Origin: Litomosoides sigmodontis
Taxonomy: Eukaryota > Nematoda > Chromadorea > Rhabditida > Onchocercidae
Reading direction: 5' to 3'
NCBI GenBank assembly: GCA_963070105.1
Contig: OY718803.1
Location: 5,562,507 to 5,626,506, forward strand
Length of the DNA stretch: 64,000 nt
Shown here: one piece after another, positions 31,260-42,750 of the stretch
Numbering within the stretch: position 1 is the stretch's first letter
Layout: every line of letters begins with the position of its first letter
Translations under genes and position numbers: made by a program
Notes under the pieces: model-generated
Told to the model about the DNA's origin: nothing
Database searches by the model: none
Seen by the model: only the letters and a program-made list of their open reading frames with translations

Positions 31260-31513
31260 ATTTACAGACGAAGGAAGACGTAGTCCTGAAATGAATGCTA
31301 GAGAGAAAAAAATGTGTATTGTAGATGTAAGAACGGAATCAGTTCAAATTTTGAGATATCATTCAGATTCATTAAGAGACTAGTAAATTCCTCAAAATTT
31401 GCAAGAATAATACGGCTAAATTTTAGGCAGCTCAAGATGAGCATTTTCCGGAACCCGCAAGATTTCCGAGGAAGTTTTGGTCGAGTGCAATAGAGTATTT
31501 CAACAGTTGTTAA
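20725..31513 (+). CDS. SCAPER: SCAPER orthologue (S-phase cyclin A-associated protein in the ER)
   Basis: In mammals SCAPER binds cyclin A/CDK2, is linked to the ER and to cilia, and has roles in translation-coupled mRNA decay. The ORF starts after an in-frame stop (MSTNNSYLTPKQIYSEAVYD). The N-terminal domain follows (TLNRTIDCIYEICHKE, SNSVRDFESLIKTIQLE, HAVAWEIRKAISPPGK), then GDDGWRLVTTRHRRR, an acidic region, SWGEIVEREI, and HEKLSSPSRKR, which matches human SCAPER closely. A long Glu/Arg coiled coil spans 25.4-26.9 kb and contains VQFINTMEADNMRHDVM. A single zinc finger is split over exons ending 27040 and 27295-27390 (KKCKLCDIP, then MSHFLSISHL), with C-x2-C-x12-H-x5-H spacing as in human. 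A helical C-terminal domain covers 27.5-31.5 kb (FLIEVIGYFATANERAK, LPLGYFSNRDLMAILMP, last exon 31427-31513 with FPEPARFPRKFW). Most of the roughly 28 introns are short. Exon 30857-30914 seen in one frame is probably intronic, since 30546 joins 30941 in phase. Confidence 0.88.
22286..22601. repeat. Tandem duplication of about 115 bp in a SCAPER intron
   Basis: Segment 22286-22400 recurs at 22489-22601 with scattered differences; both end in TTCCGTCGTATCTAACAC. A partial third start (TAACACTTACCCTAGGAATA) lies at 22395. It is non-coding and sits in the intron before the exon starting near 22783. Confidence 0.85.
31169..31254. repeat. (TA)43 microsatellite in the last SCAPER intron
   Basis: Uninterrupted TA run of 86 bases immediately before a decoy acceptor. 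It lies between the penultimate coding exon (ending near 31133) and the last exon at 31427. Confidence 0.95.
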
Positions 31514-31645
31514 AACATCATAGCAGTAATTTATAAATGCACATATCAATTGCGGAAAATTTGAAAATTGTTAGATCAAAAAAGGATGATATCTGCAAAT
31601 TTTAGCCTATATATCTATATATATATATATATATAAACAAATCAG

Positions 31646-31692
<47 letters not shown>

Positions 31693-32388
31693 TATGACTG
31701 ATTTGTTTATGATGGTTGTTACTCACTTTTCTCATGTAATGGTCCAGTTCGATGTTGTATGTGACTTAATTTCCTTTAATCAGTTCTAATATTGAGTCGA
31801 CAACCAGTTCTAATTTATGCCATGATCCTATTACGACATATCCCTGCTCAGCCCTTATCTTTTGTCTGTTCACTCCTCTTTCAGTTTGGATTTAAGAACA
31901 AAAAAATAGAAGATAGTGAAAAAATGAATCTTTTTTCTTGCTATGTTTAACTGTTATAGAGAAGACAGTATTGCTCAATGAAATTTATGCCACGTAACTT
32001 TTTATTCTAATGTTTCAATGATCGTGTTTCCGTACGTAGCTGTGATGTGTCTTGTAATATCTGAATTACAAGCGCAGCAGGGTTACTTTTATTGCAAGTT
32101 AAAATTCAGGTTTGAAGAAGCGAAAATAATGCTTCACACTTTTGCACACTTTCTTAAATGAAAAAATGATGTGTATATTGTAGTAAATTGTTGCAGAATA
32201 AATTGCTGTTGGAACTTTAAGCCTTTAAAAGTGTTTTCTTGTGCACTTGCATTTGGGATTTGAATATGAACGCCCCAAATATATTTTTGAAATGAATTTG
32301 TGAAAAGCAGTTTTTACAATCTTCGATTTTCTGGTGATTGATGATTGGTGGTATTTTATATTTGTGTTGTATTTTTCAGATTGTTTCA
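31514..32388. other. Gap between SCAPER and the ataxin-10-like gene
   Basis: 875 bases between two genes on the same strand. It holds TA repeats, the inverted repeat at 31634-31709 and an AATAAA at 32197-32202. The acceptor TTTTTCAG ending at 32379, ten bases before the next ATG, suggests trans-splicing of the downstream gene. The gap is longer than usual within nematode operons. Confidence 0.4.
31634..31709. repeat. Inverted repeat flanking a TA tract
   Basis: TAAACAAATCAGTCATA (31634-31650) and its exact reverse complement (31693-31709) flank about 42 bases of TA repeat and a short spacer. The whole block is self-complementary and could extrude as a cruciform. It lies about 120 bases past the SCAPER stop. 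Confidence 0.9.
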
Positions 32389-35300
32389 ATGTACGAAGCA
32401 AAATTTCTGGACATTACTGATAAAGGGGCGAGAGAGTTGGATATTGAGTGGTTCAGGTCGTTTCATCGGTGTACCATGATGAGCACGTTCGGTGTATATT
32501 TGGACCATTTTGAAGTAGAACAGCTGCGTTCGTTCATGCGGTCAGTACTTGAAGCTGTATTGAGAAACTACAAGAGTGATGCAAAACTTGAAATAAGCGT
32601 TCAGGAAAAGAAGGAGCGCAAACTATTAATGCAGTGTCTCGTGAACGCAGCAAATTGTTCGCAAAAGTATATATTTTGTATTGGTGTCAGGAGATTGAGC
32701 ACAACTTGTTCAGATGGGAAGTGTAGTTAATAAGATTGAACATTAAATCAAAATTTCTGGATAAATACATGGGAGTCATTGTGCGCATTATGCTATTATC
32801 GTGATATATACATTTCTCTCACAACCTCTGAGGCACTGAGTAGCTGAATCATTGATCGGGAATTGCTTGCTTTGACTTTCTGTTGAAAATTCTATAGATC
32901 AATCACATTTAATTTTTTTGAATGGAAGTGGTTCCAGCTGCACTGATTTTATTCAATTATCAATTTAAACGTCGTAGGTAGAGCATTAATCGAGCTAACT
33001 CATTTACAAATTTACTTCAAAGAATTTATTTTTTGTTGAATAATTTTAATGTTTTCAGACTTCGTTCGTGTGCTGATGAGTATTCAGAAAGTTGTCTAAG
33101 ATTGATTTTGAAATTGGAATGGTTACAAAATGAAGCTTTCGCTGCAGTGATCAACTTTTCAAAACCTGAAAATGGCCGTAATAATTTATCACGATTACTT
33201 CAAACGCTAAACTGCCGTTATTGTGGTCATTCTGAAAATCAGAAACTTTTTGTTTTAATAATTGTTTTTTTCAGTTTTGGGTTTTGTTATGTGTATTTTC
33301 ATATTGTTTGTTTGCAGAGATGTACTATCAAATCGCATTCGAATGCAGCATCTTATGGAATCAAATTTGCTGTGATATAAAGAAGTATGTGTCCATTAAT
33401 TTTTCTGATGTTGAAGGCATAAGGTTTTTAATTTTATGATTCATCGAACTTCTTGTAATTTATACATTTCATTTTTTTTAATATTTTTTCAGACTAGAAA
33501 GCAACGAAATAAATGTGTCGTCAAAGAACAGTAGCGAATCTCAAAATTATGAGATAACAAAGAAAGCCTACGATAAAAGGTTGATTACCATGACTTTTGC
33601 CCATACATTAATATTTTCAGAAATTTCCATGAGCAATTTTGCTGTTTTGTATACGGTTTATTAGCTATAGGTCGACTTCCAATTTTTTGAAAAGTGACGT
33701 CTTTACAAAAGTTGGAAAGCAAGTTTAAAAACCCCTATAATTATGTTCTCTTGTATCATAATCCTTCAATTGAAATTTAACAGTGCAGGTCCTGGTTATT
33801 AGCAATATTTGCCAAGTATTTGGAACTTAATGATGACTTTCTTATTGTCTGTTGTGAAATTTTTGAATCTTCTATTGATACATTTATTGACATTGTCGAC
33901 ACTGTTGTGGAATTTGGCAAAGAAGGTTGTAACGTTATAGTTAGTTTTTATTCTTATTATTTCTTGCCATTCACGGCCAAAATTTGCAAGATTTTGAAAA
34001 CTTTTCTGGCTAAGAATACTTTGGCCTACCTTTTTCTGTGTAGTTAGTCAATAATGAGACTATGTCAGACCATGCAAATACGGGCATACTTTCCTTATGC
34101 ATTTTCAGCTTGCTGCTGGAAATGTAAGAGGCATATTAACCTTCTTGGAGAAGGCACTGATGAAATTTGGCAATTTTGAAAAAGGTGGCAAAATGGAAGG
34201 ATACGAAGGGATCGACAATTTTAATAATGTCTTCCGGATTCACGTTCTACTGAAAATGATTTTGGAATTGGTTTCGATAGAGAAGTATCAATCAATATTT
34301 AAAGTGGATATAACAGCTGCGAAGTTGATTCTTCATATAATTGAGGGGGTTTGTCTTACATTTCTGGACTGACCATGTATTTGGTTTTAATTGAAGTGCT
34401 TTAATATATTAGGAATGTATGGATTTGAATCAAACAGAGCGGATCAGATCTAAATTTTGAGGCAACGATAGCTTGTTTTTTATAAGTATTTGAGAAGTGC
34501 TATTATACTTTTTCTCAATGGATTTTGGACAAGAGCGAAAATTGAGTTCCGATGTTTTGTACTTGGTCAGAGTGTCATGTTTTCCTAAAGATTGGAGATT
34601 ACTTGGTAGTTCTATTTGTTCGTAAGTCTTTCAGATACTGCACTACGAATATTGTAAATATCACGACGAAACATGCATTTCCAAATCCGAAGGAAAAAGA
34701 CCTGGTATTAACCTGTTACCAAGGAATGGAGCTGATATAAATTGTGTCTGTAATTTCACCGTCGGTTTAAGGTTATCATTTTTGTACTCTAAATTGAACT
34801 AGCTGATCACGTGATTGTTTGGGCGGTATTATTATCTATCGTATTACTATCTTAAATGCATGTACGGACTCTCACGATCATTTTTTTTTACAAAAAAATT
34901 CTTAAAGTTACAAATGATATTGCAATTCAGCATGCTTGATAATGTGAAGCTGATTGAGACGATGAAGTTATCCTGCCTAGAAATAGTGGGTATTCTGTGT
35001 CACGAAAATGATTTGAACTGCGAATATTTCGGAGCGAATGATAGCATTTCATTATTATTAAATTGCATGTACGTACAAAATGACCATAATCCAGTTGGAG
35101 TATGTGGTTACTTAAATTTTTCTTTTTAAGATTTCTGAATTGTGGGTATCTACTCTGATTAATGAAAATGATGTGACTTGAATCATATCGTCACTATATT
35201 TTCAGTCAAATGTAATCTTTTCCGTTTATCTGCAACAGACCAGGAATGAAACTTCGAAAAATATGAGAATCAAAAAGTATAAATAGTGTGCTTTCAGAGA

Positions 35301-35619
35301 CTTTACGCAATTGCTGCTCTGCGACATTTAGTGTTAGGTTATCCCCCAAACCAGTTGCGACTTGCTCAACTTTCAGAGGTTAGTTTTATGTTCCGTGTTT
35401 TTCTATTAGTGTATATGCATATGTATACGAAGATTGAAACTATCGATTTCAAGTTAATGCAGATTGTTGCATTCTGAAATTTTTCAATATTTATTAGTTG
35501 TTCGATTATAGGAACCATCGGCAATCATTGAACGAGATGGTTTATTGAAGGAATTAGGACTGTGTGCAGTATATGACCACGGAACAAAGAAGATTCGACT
35601 CAAGCCAATACCACGATAA
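32389..35619 (+). CDS. Ataxin-10-like armadillo-type protein
   Basis: Helical-repeat cytoplasmic protein; vertebrate ataxin-10 acts in neurite survival and cytokinesis. Exons in phase include 32389-32668, one starting 33060, one near 33319, one near 33495, 33790-33941, 34110-34350, about 34911-35098, 35298-35379 and 35513-35619. Start is MYEAKFLDITDKGARELD, ten bases after a TTTTTCAG acceptor. The middle is Leu-rich helices. The C-terminus carries the ataxin-10 domain pattern: DHNPVG joined to RLYAIAALRHLVLGYPPNQ, then DGLLKELGLCAVYDHGTKKI and RLKPIPR at the end. Human ataxin-10 has an equivalent NPF..EWAIYAIRNL..NSQNQ and a final LLKKVGFEVEKKGEKL. Identity therefore rests mainly on the last 80 residues. 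The alternative is another armadillo-fold protein. The 34350-34911 junction is the least certain. Confidence 0.6.
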
Positions 35620-35660
35620 CCAGAAATATTTCTTTTTTTGAATTTAACAAAAACTTGTAA

Positions 35661-35666
35661 AATAAA
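35661..35666 (+). terminator. AATAAA poly(A) signal of the ataxin-10-like gene
   Basis: Exact AATAAA 42 bases past the stop codon, at the expected distance for nematode 3' ends. Confidence 0.6.
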
Positions 35667-36537
35667 AACATGTGTATGAATAGACTTGTGACCTGTGTTG
35701 GTTCTGCTCTGTTCAGTTTGATATTGGTGAAGGAAAGACTGTTCCATCACTGTTATTCAAGTACTCGACTTTGAAAAGTGCTCGCTTGTGCTATAAGTAT
35801 TCTGAAATTTCTTTTCAAAACGCTTGTTTATTTTGAGCATTCAACAACATATCTCATAAAATTTGTGTGTCTTGTGCAACAACTTACCTTCATTAACTCT
35901 GAATGCTTATCACAGCGATAAATAATCAGATGGATTGGCTGGTTAACAATGAATGTTTATATTTTATTTGTAGATGGAGGTGTGATGTTGATGGATGCAA
36001 CATGTGCAGAGGAGCCGTAAGCGAAAATTTCCTACCATTTTTAGGGAACGACAAGATAATAAGAATGCCGTAAACTGGTTAGGTAGTTGAATACATCACC
36101 GTCATTCCAATGATCAATGCTGAATCATTAATTTTTTTCTCCAAATTTTTTTTATCTTCGCTGAAATCGAAGTGGAGAAGCACTCACTATGACACTTTTC
36201 CTTGACAATGACGGTTGCTGTACTTGGCTCACCATAAACGTTGTGAATGAATGATGAGAGGAATGTTTTCCGAGAGTGCAAGTAAATATGCGTAACACGT
36301 CGGCATTACATGTTCGACACGTCGATCGATTCACGGCGCTGCTGTCGCTAATCGATGGAATGAAATGATATATTTAAGTGAAACTAAACGATCAATTTTT
36401 GTCGAGTGGCGTTGGCTGATAATGAATGTTTGAGCTCACTTCCTCTTTCCACAAATATTTGGAATACAATCCTCACATATGAAACTGAGTAAGTGGAACG
36501 ATAATTATGCAAATAGGATGAGCTGTTGAGACAATTC

Positions 36538-36599
36538 ATCACTATCCCTCCCTCTCTCTCTTCCTGCACCTCTCTCTTTCTCTCGCTCTCCCTGTCTAA
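36538..36599. repeat. CT-rich low-complexity run
   Basis: About 60 bases of mostly C and T on the plus strand, with CTCTCTCTT and CTCTCTTTCTCTCG runs. Simple sequence, possibly part of a promoter. Confidence 0.8.
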
Positions 36600-37755
36600 A
36601 ATCTTAGATGCTATTAACTTCATTGTGTTGCCTTTAGAACACTGCTTAGTAACGTCGTCAATTCCAAATAAAGTTACTTGTCATCAACAAGCACGGCGCG
36701 TACTCATTGACATGAGATAATACTAAGAGATAACGGAGAGTCTCTATTTGACATACGCCTCTTTGTTTTCGTTCTATTTCAACAATTTAGCCAAATATCG
36801 AATGGCACTGCCTCCGTTTACGAACTTTTAATACAAATTTGTAGAGAGTGCCAGCTTGGAAACAGTAGTAGTGTGAAGTGAAGGAAAGCACGGACTATGG
36901 GAGTCCGGGTTGGTAATGAATAGGGGTGTGCTGTTAGATGCAAAGAATGGACGTGTAAATTATTCGCTGTAAATGTGATAGCTGAGAGTTGGGGATTGAT
37001 TGTTCTATTTGTAAAGGACCAATTACGGGACGTTAAACGGGTTTCGCGAAGGATGAAGCCCTGAGAGGATAAAAGGACGAAAGTTTGGAGCAGAGAAATT
37101 GGGTCATTTGGAAGAGAATTTATGTGAAGAGGAAAAAGGAGAGCAAAGTGGAAGAAGACGGGTCGTAGGATTTGGGAAGATTGGGAGTGTCTTTATTGAT
37201 TGTCGTCTTTCCAGGACTCCGTCGTAAGGCATCCATCCTACAGTCCAATAACAAACGCACTTGGGCAGAGAGGTGTAAAGTGAGCGTTAGTGTAACGCGG
37301 TGCAACGCTAGTTATATCGTCTTCCAAGCAAGCTTTCTCCCTAGTGCAGGAAGAGAAGGAAGACGCCTTTTGTACGCAGCCGTCGCCCAACCAACGTCAC
37401 CGAACCGTGACCACTGCGTGCCGTTGCTCGAGTGGAGTGACACAGCACGGCGCTAGTGAATGCGCAGCTGGAGTACCATCGATGTGGAAGCTCTTGCGTA
37501 GCCGAGCTGTTCACTCTGTCAGCAGTGAGGTAGGAGCATCGCGCTTGCTGGCAACATTGAGCAGGCAGTTCCATGTTATACTGCATGCAAATTTAAGTAA
37601 TTCCTTCGTACACATTCTTTTTCAGTGTGTGCCATTCCGCGCTTCTTTCTACCTTTCATCTGTTTGTCCTGTAATTCTTCGGGCGACTTCCCCGTAGTTT
37701 TAGCACTCTGTCTGCAAGCGTTCGGCAGCTCATTTCTTCCTGTCTTCCTCCTGCC

Positions 37756-37810
37756 ATAAAGCAGCTGTGCAATTACCACATTTGGCGTGGTAATTGCACA
37801 ACTGCTTTAT
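37756..37810. repeat. 24-bp near-perfect hairpin
   Basis: Left arm 37756-37779 (ATAAAGCAGCTGTGCAATTA..) and right arm 37787-37810 are reverse complements with a single mismatch, separated by a 7-base loop ATTTGGC. No coding sequence overlaps it. Confidence 0.95.
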
Positions 37811-38410
37811 CCACCTGCCTGAAGTTCGTATGTGCGGAAGATGACGTGACATCTGCAGAGTCGGAACCGAGACACTCAGCAAGTTTCCAGTGAGAGATTC
37901 CTTCCACATCTTCCTTCTGAGAGCAAAGCTCTTCTAGCCATATTCTCAGTGCTTCTTGTCTGATTTAACAGGTGCAGCTGTTTGATCGTTGCTGTACTTT
38001 TCCCTCTCTCATTTGTTTCTTCAAGTGATGAGTTCAGTTTCATTCGAAGATCGTTGAGAATGAAGCAGAAAAATTCTTATTTGTTTGTAAACGTGTTTAA
38101 CGTAAAACATGACTGATGTGAAGTTCGAAAAGGTTTTTTCAATTCATTAATTCTGCTTCAGGCGGTCTTGCCTTCTTGAAAAGGAAAGAGGAAATTGAGG
38201 AGAAAAGGTGTATTAGTTTTGGGGCGATCATAAGCCATTTCATTCCCGTTCGCTTCCATTCATCATTTCGTGTTCAAACGACCAGTACACTTTATCATCG
38301 TCTCGGAATAGTGGGTCATCGCATTTGGAAGGAAGAATCAGCAAAACATACCCTTAGGGGTACTCATCTTTCCAACCGTTCTCATCGCCTTGATTTTGTA
38401 AAATACGGAA

Positions 38411-41400
38411 ATGCCATTTATTGGAAAAGACTGGCGAGCGCCTGGTGAAACTTGGGTATGGTGCTCCAATACCGAAGGATGGGAGCAGGTGAAACTGCGA
38501 CCAATTCAGGTAATTGTTGTTAGCTTTACTGTAGTTTAGTTTCAAACTTCGAAACAAGGAGAAGCGGATATTTCATTTAGGGAGTGTGAGGGTTTTAAAT
38601 TTATTCTGAAACCGAAAGAGTAGCAGTTGTAAAGGTTGTTGGAATTTTATATAATAATTGTATCCTTGAGTCTCTAATACCACACTTTGTATGTGTAACG
38701 TAAAACATTCTAAAAGAATTTATTTCAAGTCATCATATGCCGAAAATGCTTACTTTTTCTACTTGATGGATGCAGTCATTTTGCATGACTTCCTTTATCG
38801 ATAAACATGCTAGTTCTTTGTGATATATGTATTAAGCGCACACAAAGGCTGTCAATCAATCATTGTAGTTTAGTAACCTTCAGCAAAATCTTAGAAATTT
38901 TTTTTTCACCTTCATTTATCAAACAGATGTGCGAAAGGAAAAATTACAGCGATGTCTTCGCACAGCAGGAGAAAAACTTCATAAACTGCATAACTAAGAA
39001 AAATGAAGCTTAATATTTGCTAAATTTTTAATTTCAGCAAGTGAAAGAAGCAGTCGATGCAACCCGGTCACCAGTGTGTAGTTCACTGGTGAAAATCAAA
39101 CGTAATATATCCTCGATATCACTTTCAAGTAACGATGACAATTGTCCACGATCAGATACTGATGACTCCGGTAATGTATGCTTAATTTTCTGACTAAATT
39201 GATTTCAATGGTGGATGATGGAAGTATATTTTAGTATGAGGATTGATATCATTTTGGCTTTCTATCATTTGATCTCATGTCAGCGAAGAAAAACTTTTGT
39301 CAAAGTTTTCGCCAAGAAATTCTAGTTAAGTTTTTTGCATGAATCGATTTCAGTTTCAGAGGGTGATGAATGGATCCCGCACTGTTTCGTCAAAACTGGA
39401 AAATCCAAAGAAGTTAGCACTAAAAAATTTTTGAAATGTTGCAGTATTTAAGTTACAAGATATTACATTTTGAAACAAGAAACTTTTGTTGTATTCGAGC
39501 CATTAATTAATTTCATATACGAGTTACTCGAAAGTTATGTCAATACTTTTAATGTTCAAACTTTTAGGATACGAAGTCATTATTTCAAACTCCTCAAACT
39601 GTATTTTGCTCTTAAGCGAAAATGCTTGGGGCTTTTTAATATAGTTTGGACTGCTTAGCATAAATGAGTCAAAAAATAGTACTTCATGAGCTGGTTATAC
39701 TTCAAACGGTGTTGAATTCGGTACATTTAGTCATAAGCTTGCAAGATTATTTGTTGCAGTAATTCACTTTGTTCAGTTTGTTGGATGCACGAGTATGAGT
39801 GAGGCATTTCATCGGTTAGATTTGGCACGAGCTGTGAGCGATGTTCGCAGATTCAATTATATTTGTAAAGTAAGCTTTCAGTATTAAAAATTAGTGTTTA
39901 AGGAATATACTTTTTCTGATCGTTGCATTGAGTGAGTAACTGCTGGAGCATATATTTCTAACGCAATGTATTGATAGGTTGTGCAAATCCTCGTTCAGGA
40001 GAAGTTACAAAATCTTAGTGCTACGGCTCGAAAGGCTCTTCTATCCATTATTAAGGCGATTGTACTTATATGTTAGTTTTATTTTTACTCATACTCACAT
40101 ACAAAGTGTTTATATTGAAAAACTCATACATAAAGTATTTTATAAATCGTTTAATATTATTATATGCAGTTCGTCTGTAAAGCTTATAGGAATTTTTAAA
40201 AGAAAAGCAATTCCCTCACTCATGTACTTTAGGAACGACCCATGTTGAAGAGGAATGTGGGAAAAAACGACAAAATACTTTTGAAGTACTAAGATTCCAA
40301 CGTTTATTTGAATTTAGGTGTTGAAAGGGATCTCCACATATCCATAGCACGATCTCTTGTCTGTGATTTCGGTACGGGTCTTGAGGGTCATTTGTATGGT
40401 TCACCCCAATTAGTTTCGAAGCAGTTAAATATGATTGGTGATTTGTTGGAATTTATTTCCGAACAACGACCGCGTACATTAGCGGATAGTGACGAGGAAT
40501 CAGTGACGTTTATGGATTTACCGCGAGAAATCTTGTCAATTATCCTGAGGCATATTTTTTAGCTTTCTTAATTTTTTTGTTTTTTTAATTTTTGTAATTT
40601 TTTAAAAAAATTTTCCTTCTTAATTTTTATAATATTTAAAAGAATTAGCTTTCTTAATTTTTTATCACAACTTAATTAAGTGAAAGGTCCTCACTCCTCA
40701 CCCACTAGTGATATGGGTAATAAGTAGAGTTGTTAAAAGCTGACACTTTCATCAATTTTTGCACTTGAAGTGTTTAAATTACCCGTATCAGTAGTGGGGA
40801 ATTACCCTGGTGGATTCCATTAGTACTGTGCTAGTGAATTTAATTATTTCCTTTGTGAGCGCATAAGTTTTTTAAGCACTTCAAAAATTATCCCGCTCTC
40901 AAGAAATCTTCCTTATGCTGATAGTTTTCTCACATTTGCCCTATTAAAAAGCCAGTTAGGTAATCAGATAGGAAAAATCGCTTTATCATAGTGTTAGTAA
41001 TTGTCTAAAATCCCGGGTTGTACTGTTCGAAGTTGTTTTTAGTTATTTACATCTTATTTTGTATATTGTGCAGAAAACTTCCCGACCACGTTTCACTGCT
41101 TGAAGTTGCTAAAGCGCATGAAGTTCTGGATGCTATTGTCGAGAAGGAAGAACAGTTATGGGCGTCTTTGTGCAATTTCCACTTCACACAAGAGCAAACT
41201 GCAAAAATTAAGAGGGATTCGATTTCCTGGCGTCATGCCTTCTTTGAACTTAAAAAATATTGTGGATTGCGGGAATTTTACGCTGACTTAATTCATCTTT
41301 GTTGTCACTGTAAAGCGATATTTTGGAAGGTCAGTGTTTTTTTTTTTACTTTTGGCGTCGTTCGATGAAAGTAGACCTATATTTTCTTTTTTAATCTGAG

Positions 41401-41631
41401 GTTCAGGTGCAAGATGGGCGTACTACATTATTAAGGATTAGGTGTGTGAGCATAACCTAGAGTGATGCCTTATCCCAATTTTACTTTATAATCAAGATAA
41501 TGAAGTGTAAACTTTGCTGTAAAATTATAAGTATATATTTTCAGGATCATGGTCATCCGTGTATATCGAAAGATACACCTTCGGTGCGTGTTACTCCTCA
41601 ACAATTTGTTGATATGTTACTATTCCTGTGA
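38411..41631 (+). CDS. mfb-1: F-box protein, atrogin-1/FBXO32-FBXO25 type
   Basis: Substrate-recognition subunit of an SCF ubiquitin ligase; FBXO32 drives muscle protein breakdown. Exons: 38411-38509, 39039-39170, 39354-39412, 39777-39869, 39978-40070, 40318-40549, about 41075-41330, 41546-41631. The protein opens with MPFIGKDWRAPGETWV, matching MPFLGQDWRSPGQSWV of the vertebrate proteins. It then has GDEWIPHCF, SEAFHRLDLARAVSDVRRFN, an F-box (FMDLPREILSIILRKLPDHV), WASLCNFHFTQEQ, ISWRHAFFELKKY, a Cys/His cluster (DLIHLCCHCKAIFW, DHGHPC) and a hydrophobic tail QQFVDMLLFL. A Ser/Asp-rich insert (exon 2) is specific to this protein. The donor at 40550 must be GC rather than GT for the frame to hold; it then joins 41075 in phase. 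The symbol follows the C. elegans MAFbx homologue. Confidence 0.88.
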
Positions 41632-42750
41632 AAAAAGCTTAACTGGTTCACGAAATTGGTGTAGATTTATTTGTGATATACAGTTATCTTATGCTATTTG
41701 TGAATATATTTGTGATATAGTTAATTTGTACTCTTGTTATATTACTTTCTACCCCATAGAAATTTCAGTTTTAGGTTCCATGTGCTTTACCTTATTTGAA
41801 TTTGAACTCATAAATTTATCCGGAATGTGTCAGCTTGAAGAGGTTAACTGCTAAGAATCAATTTAAAAGCTTATGTTGCATATTTGTATTATCTTTGTCA
41901 TTGTATTTGTGTATTTTGTTAGTTTTTGTATATTTTGGATTTTTTCTTCATAAGTTCTTTCATCAACATGTCCAACAGGTTCTGTTAGTATTTTTAAATA
42001 AGAGAAATAAGCGCAATTGTTTTTGCTGAAATTTTGTGTAATATTTATAACGATTTCTTGCGAATTCCACATGACAATTTTCAGGGCAGAGTTATGTCCC
42101 TGCAAAAGTAAGATTACAAATCTAAAGTAATTAATTTCGTGCACGGTGGTTAATTAACACTGCTAACCACCCACCTTGTATGTTGTATTAAGTTGTTTTT
42201 GGTAAATCGTAAGCGTAGATTATGGCAGCGTTCCTTGTTTGATCGTTGCCTGTGCTCACTTCAACTTCCCGCTGCTGTACTTCTATTTATCTCAAATGCT
42301 GGAAGGTGTTTAAATAAGAACGGCCAATAATTTTGCTATTGTATTCCTACGACGAATTCGTTTGCGGTCGTGCTTTTAAGAGTCATTCCATTCGCATTGA
42401 GGATAAACACAGGTGTCTGAGCTGTTCGTTTAAGCTGTAAAGCTGAAGTATCAAAGATAGGGCTACTGGCTGATTATATCATCATCATTTCATGAAAATT
42501 TTTTGCAACGTTAAGATTTGTGAAGATATGCCTTGAAGTTCCTATGAATTGGTTGTAGCACATGACAGGACATACCGGCTAATAGTGATAAACATGGTTT
42601 GCTGTTTTTTGTAGAGTTGTGATGTACGCTTCTTCCGCAATCCTGAAGTTTGACGAATAGGTTGGATTGAGATTTAGTGCTACTTCATGCGTATTCAAGA
42701 GAGCTGGCTGAATTCTCATGCGACACATTATAAAAGTGTAGTTGACAGGA
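41632..42750. other. Intergenic region, no gene seen
   Basis: About 1.1 kb between two plus-strand genes. It includes a small imperfect stem (GGTGGTTA..TAACCACC near 42145-42172) and otherwise no coding sequence. An acceptor (TTGACAG) ends three bases before the tetraspanin ATG at 42751. Confidence 0.4.

Larger units (their letters stand above)
35667..38410. other. 2.7-kb region upstream of the F-box gene
   Basis: No recognisable protein. It contains a CT-rich run (36538-36599), a patch at about 37150-37560 that is visibly richer in G and C than its surroundings, and a 24-bp hairpin at 37756-37810. ATG-led frames in the GC-rich patch show no family resemblance. The patch may be the F-box promoter or an unrecognised first exon. 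Confidence 0.4.

Noticed and set aside
31260..31330. Candidate last SCAPER exon after the TA repeat (TKEDVVLK then stop)
   Set aside because: The exon at 31427-31513 joins in phase and matches the human C-terminus (FPEPARFPRKFW), so this is more likely intronic.
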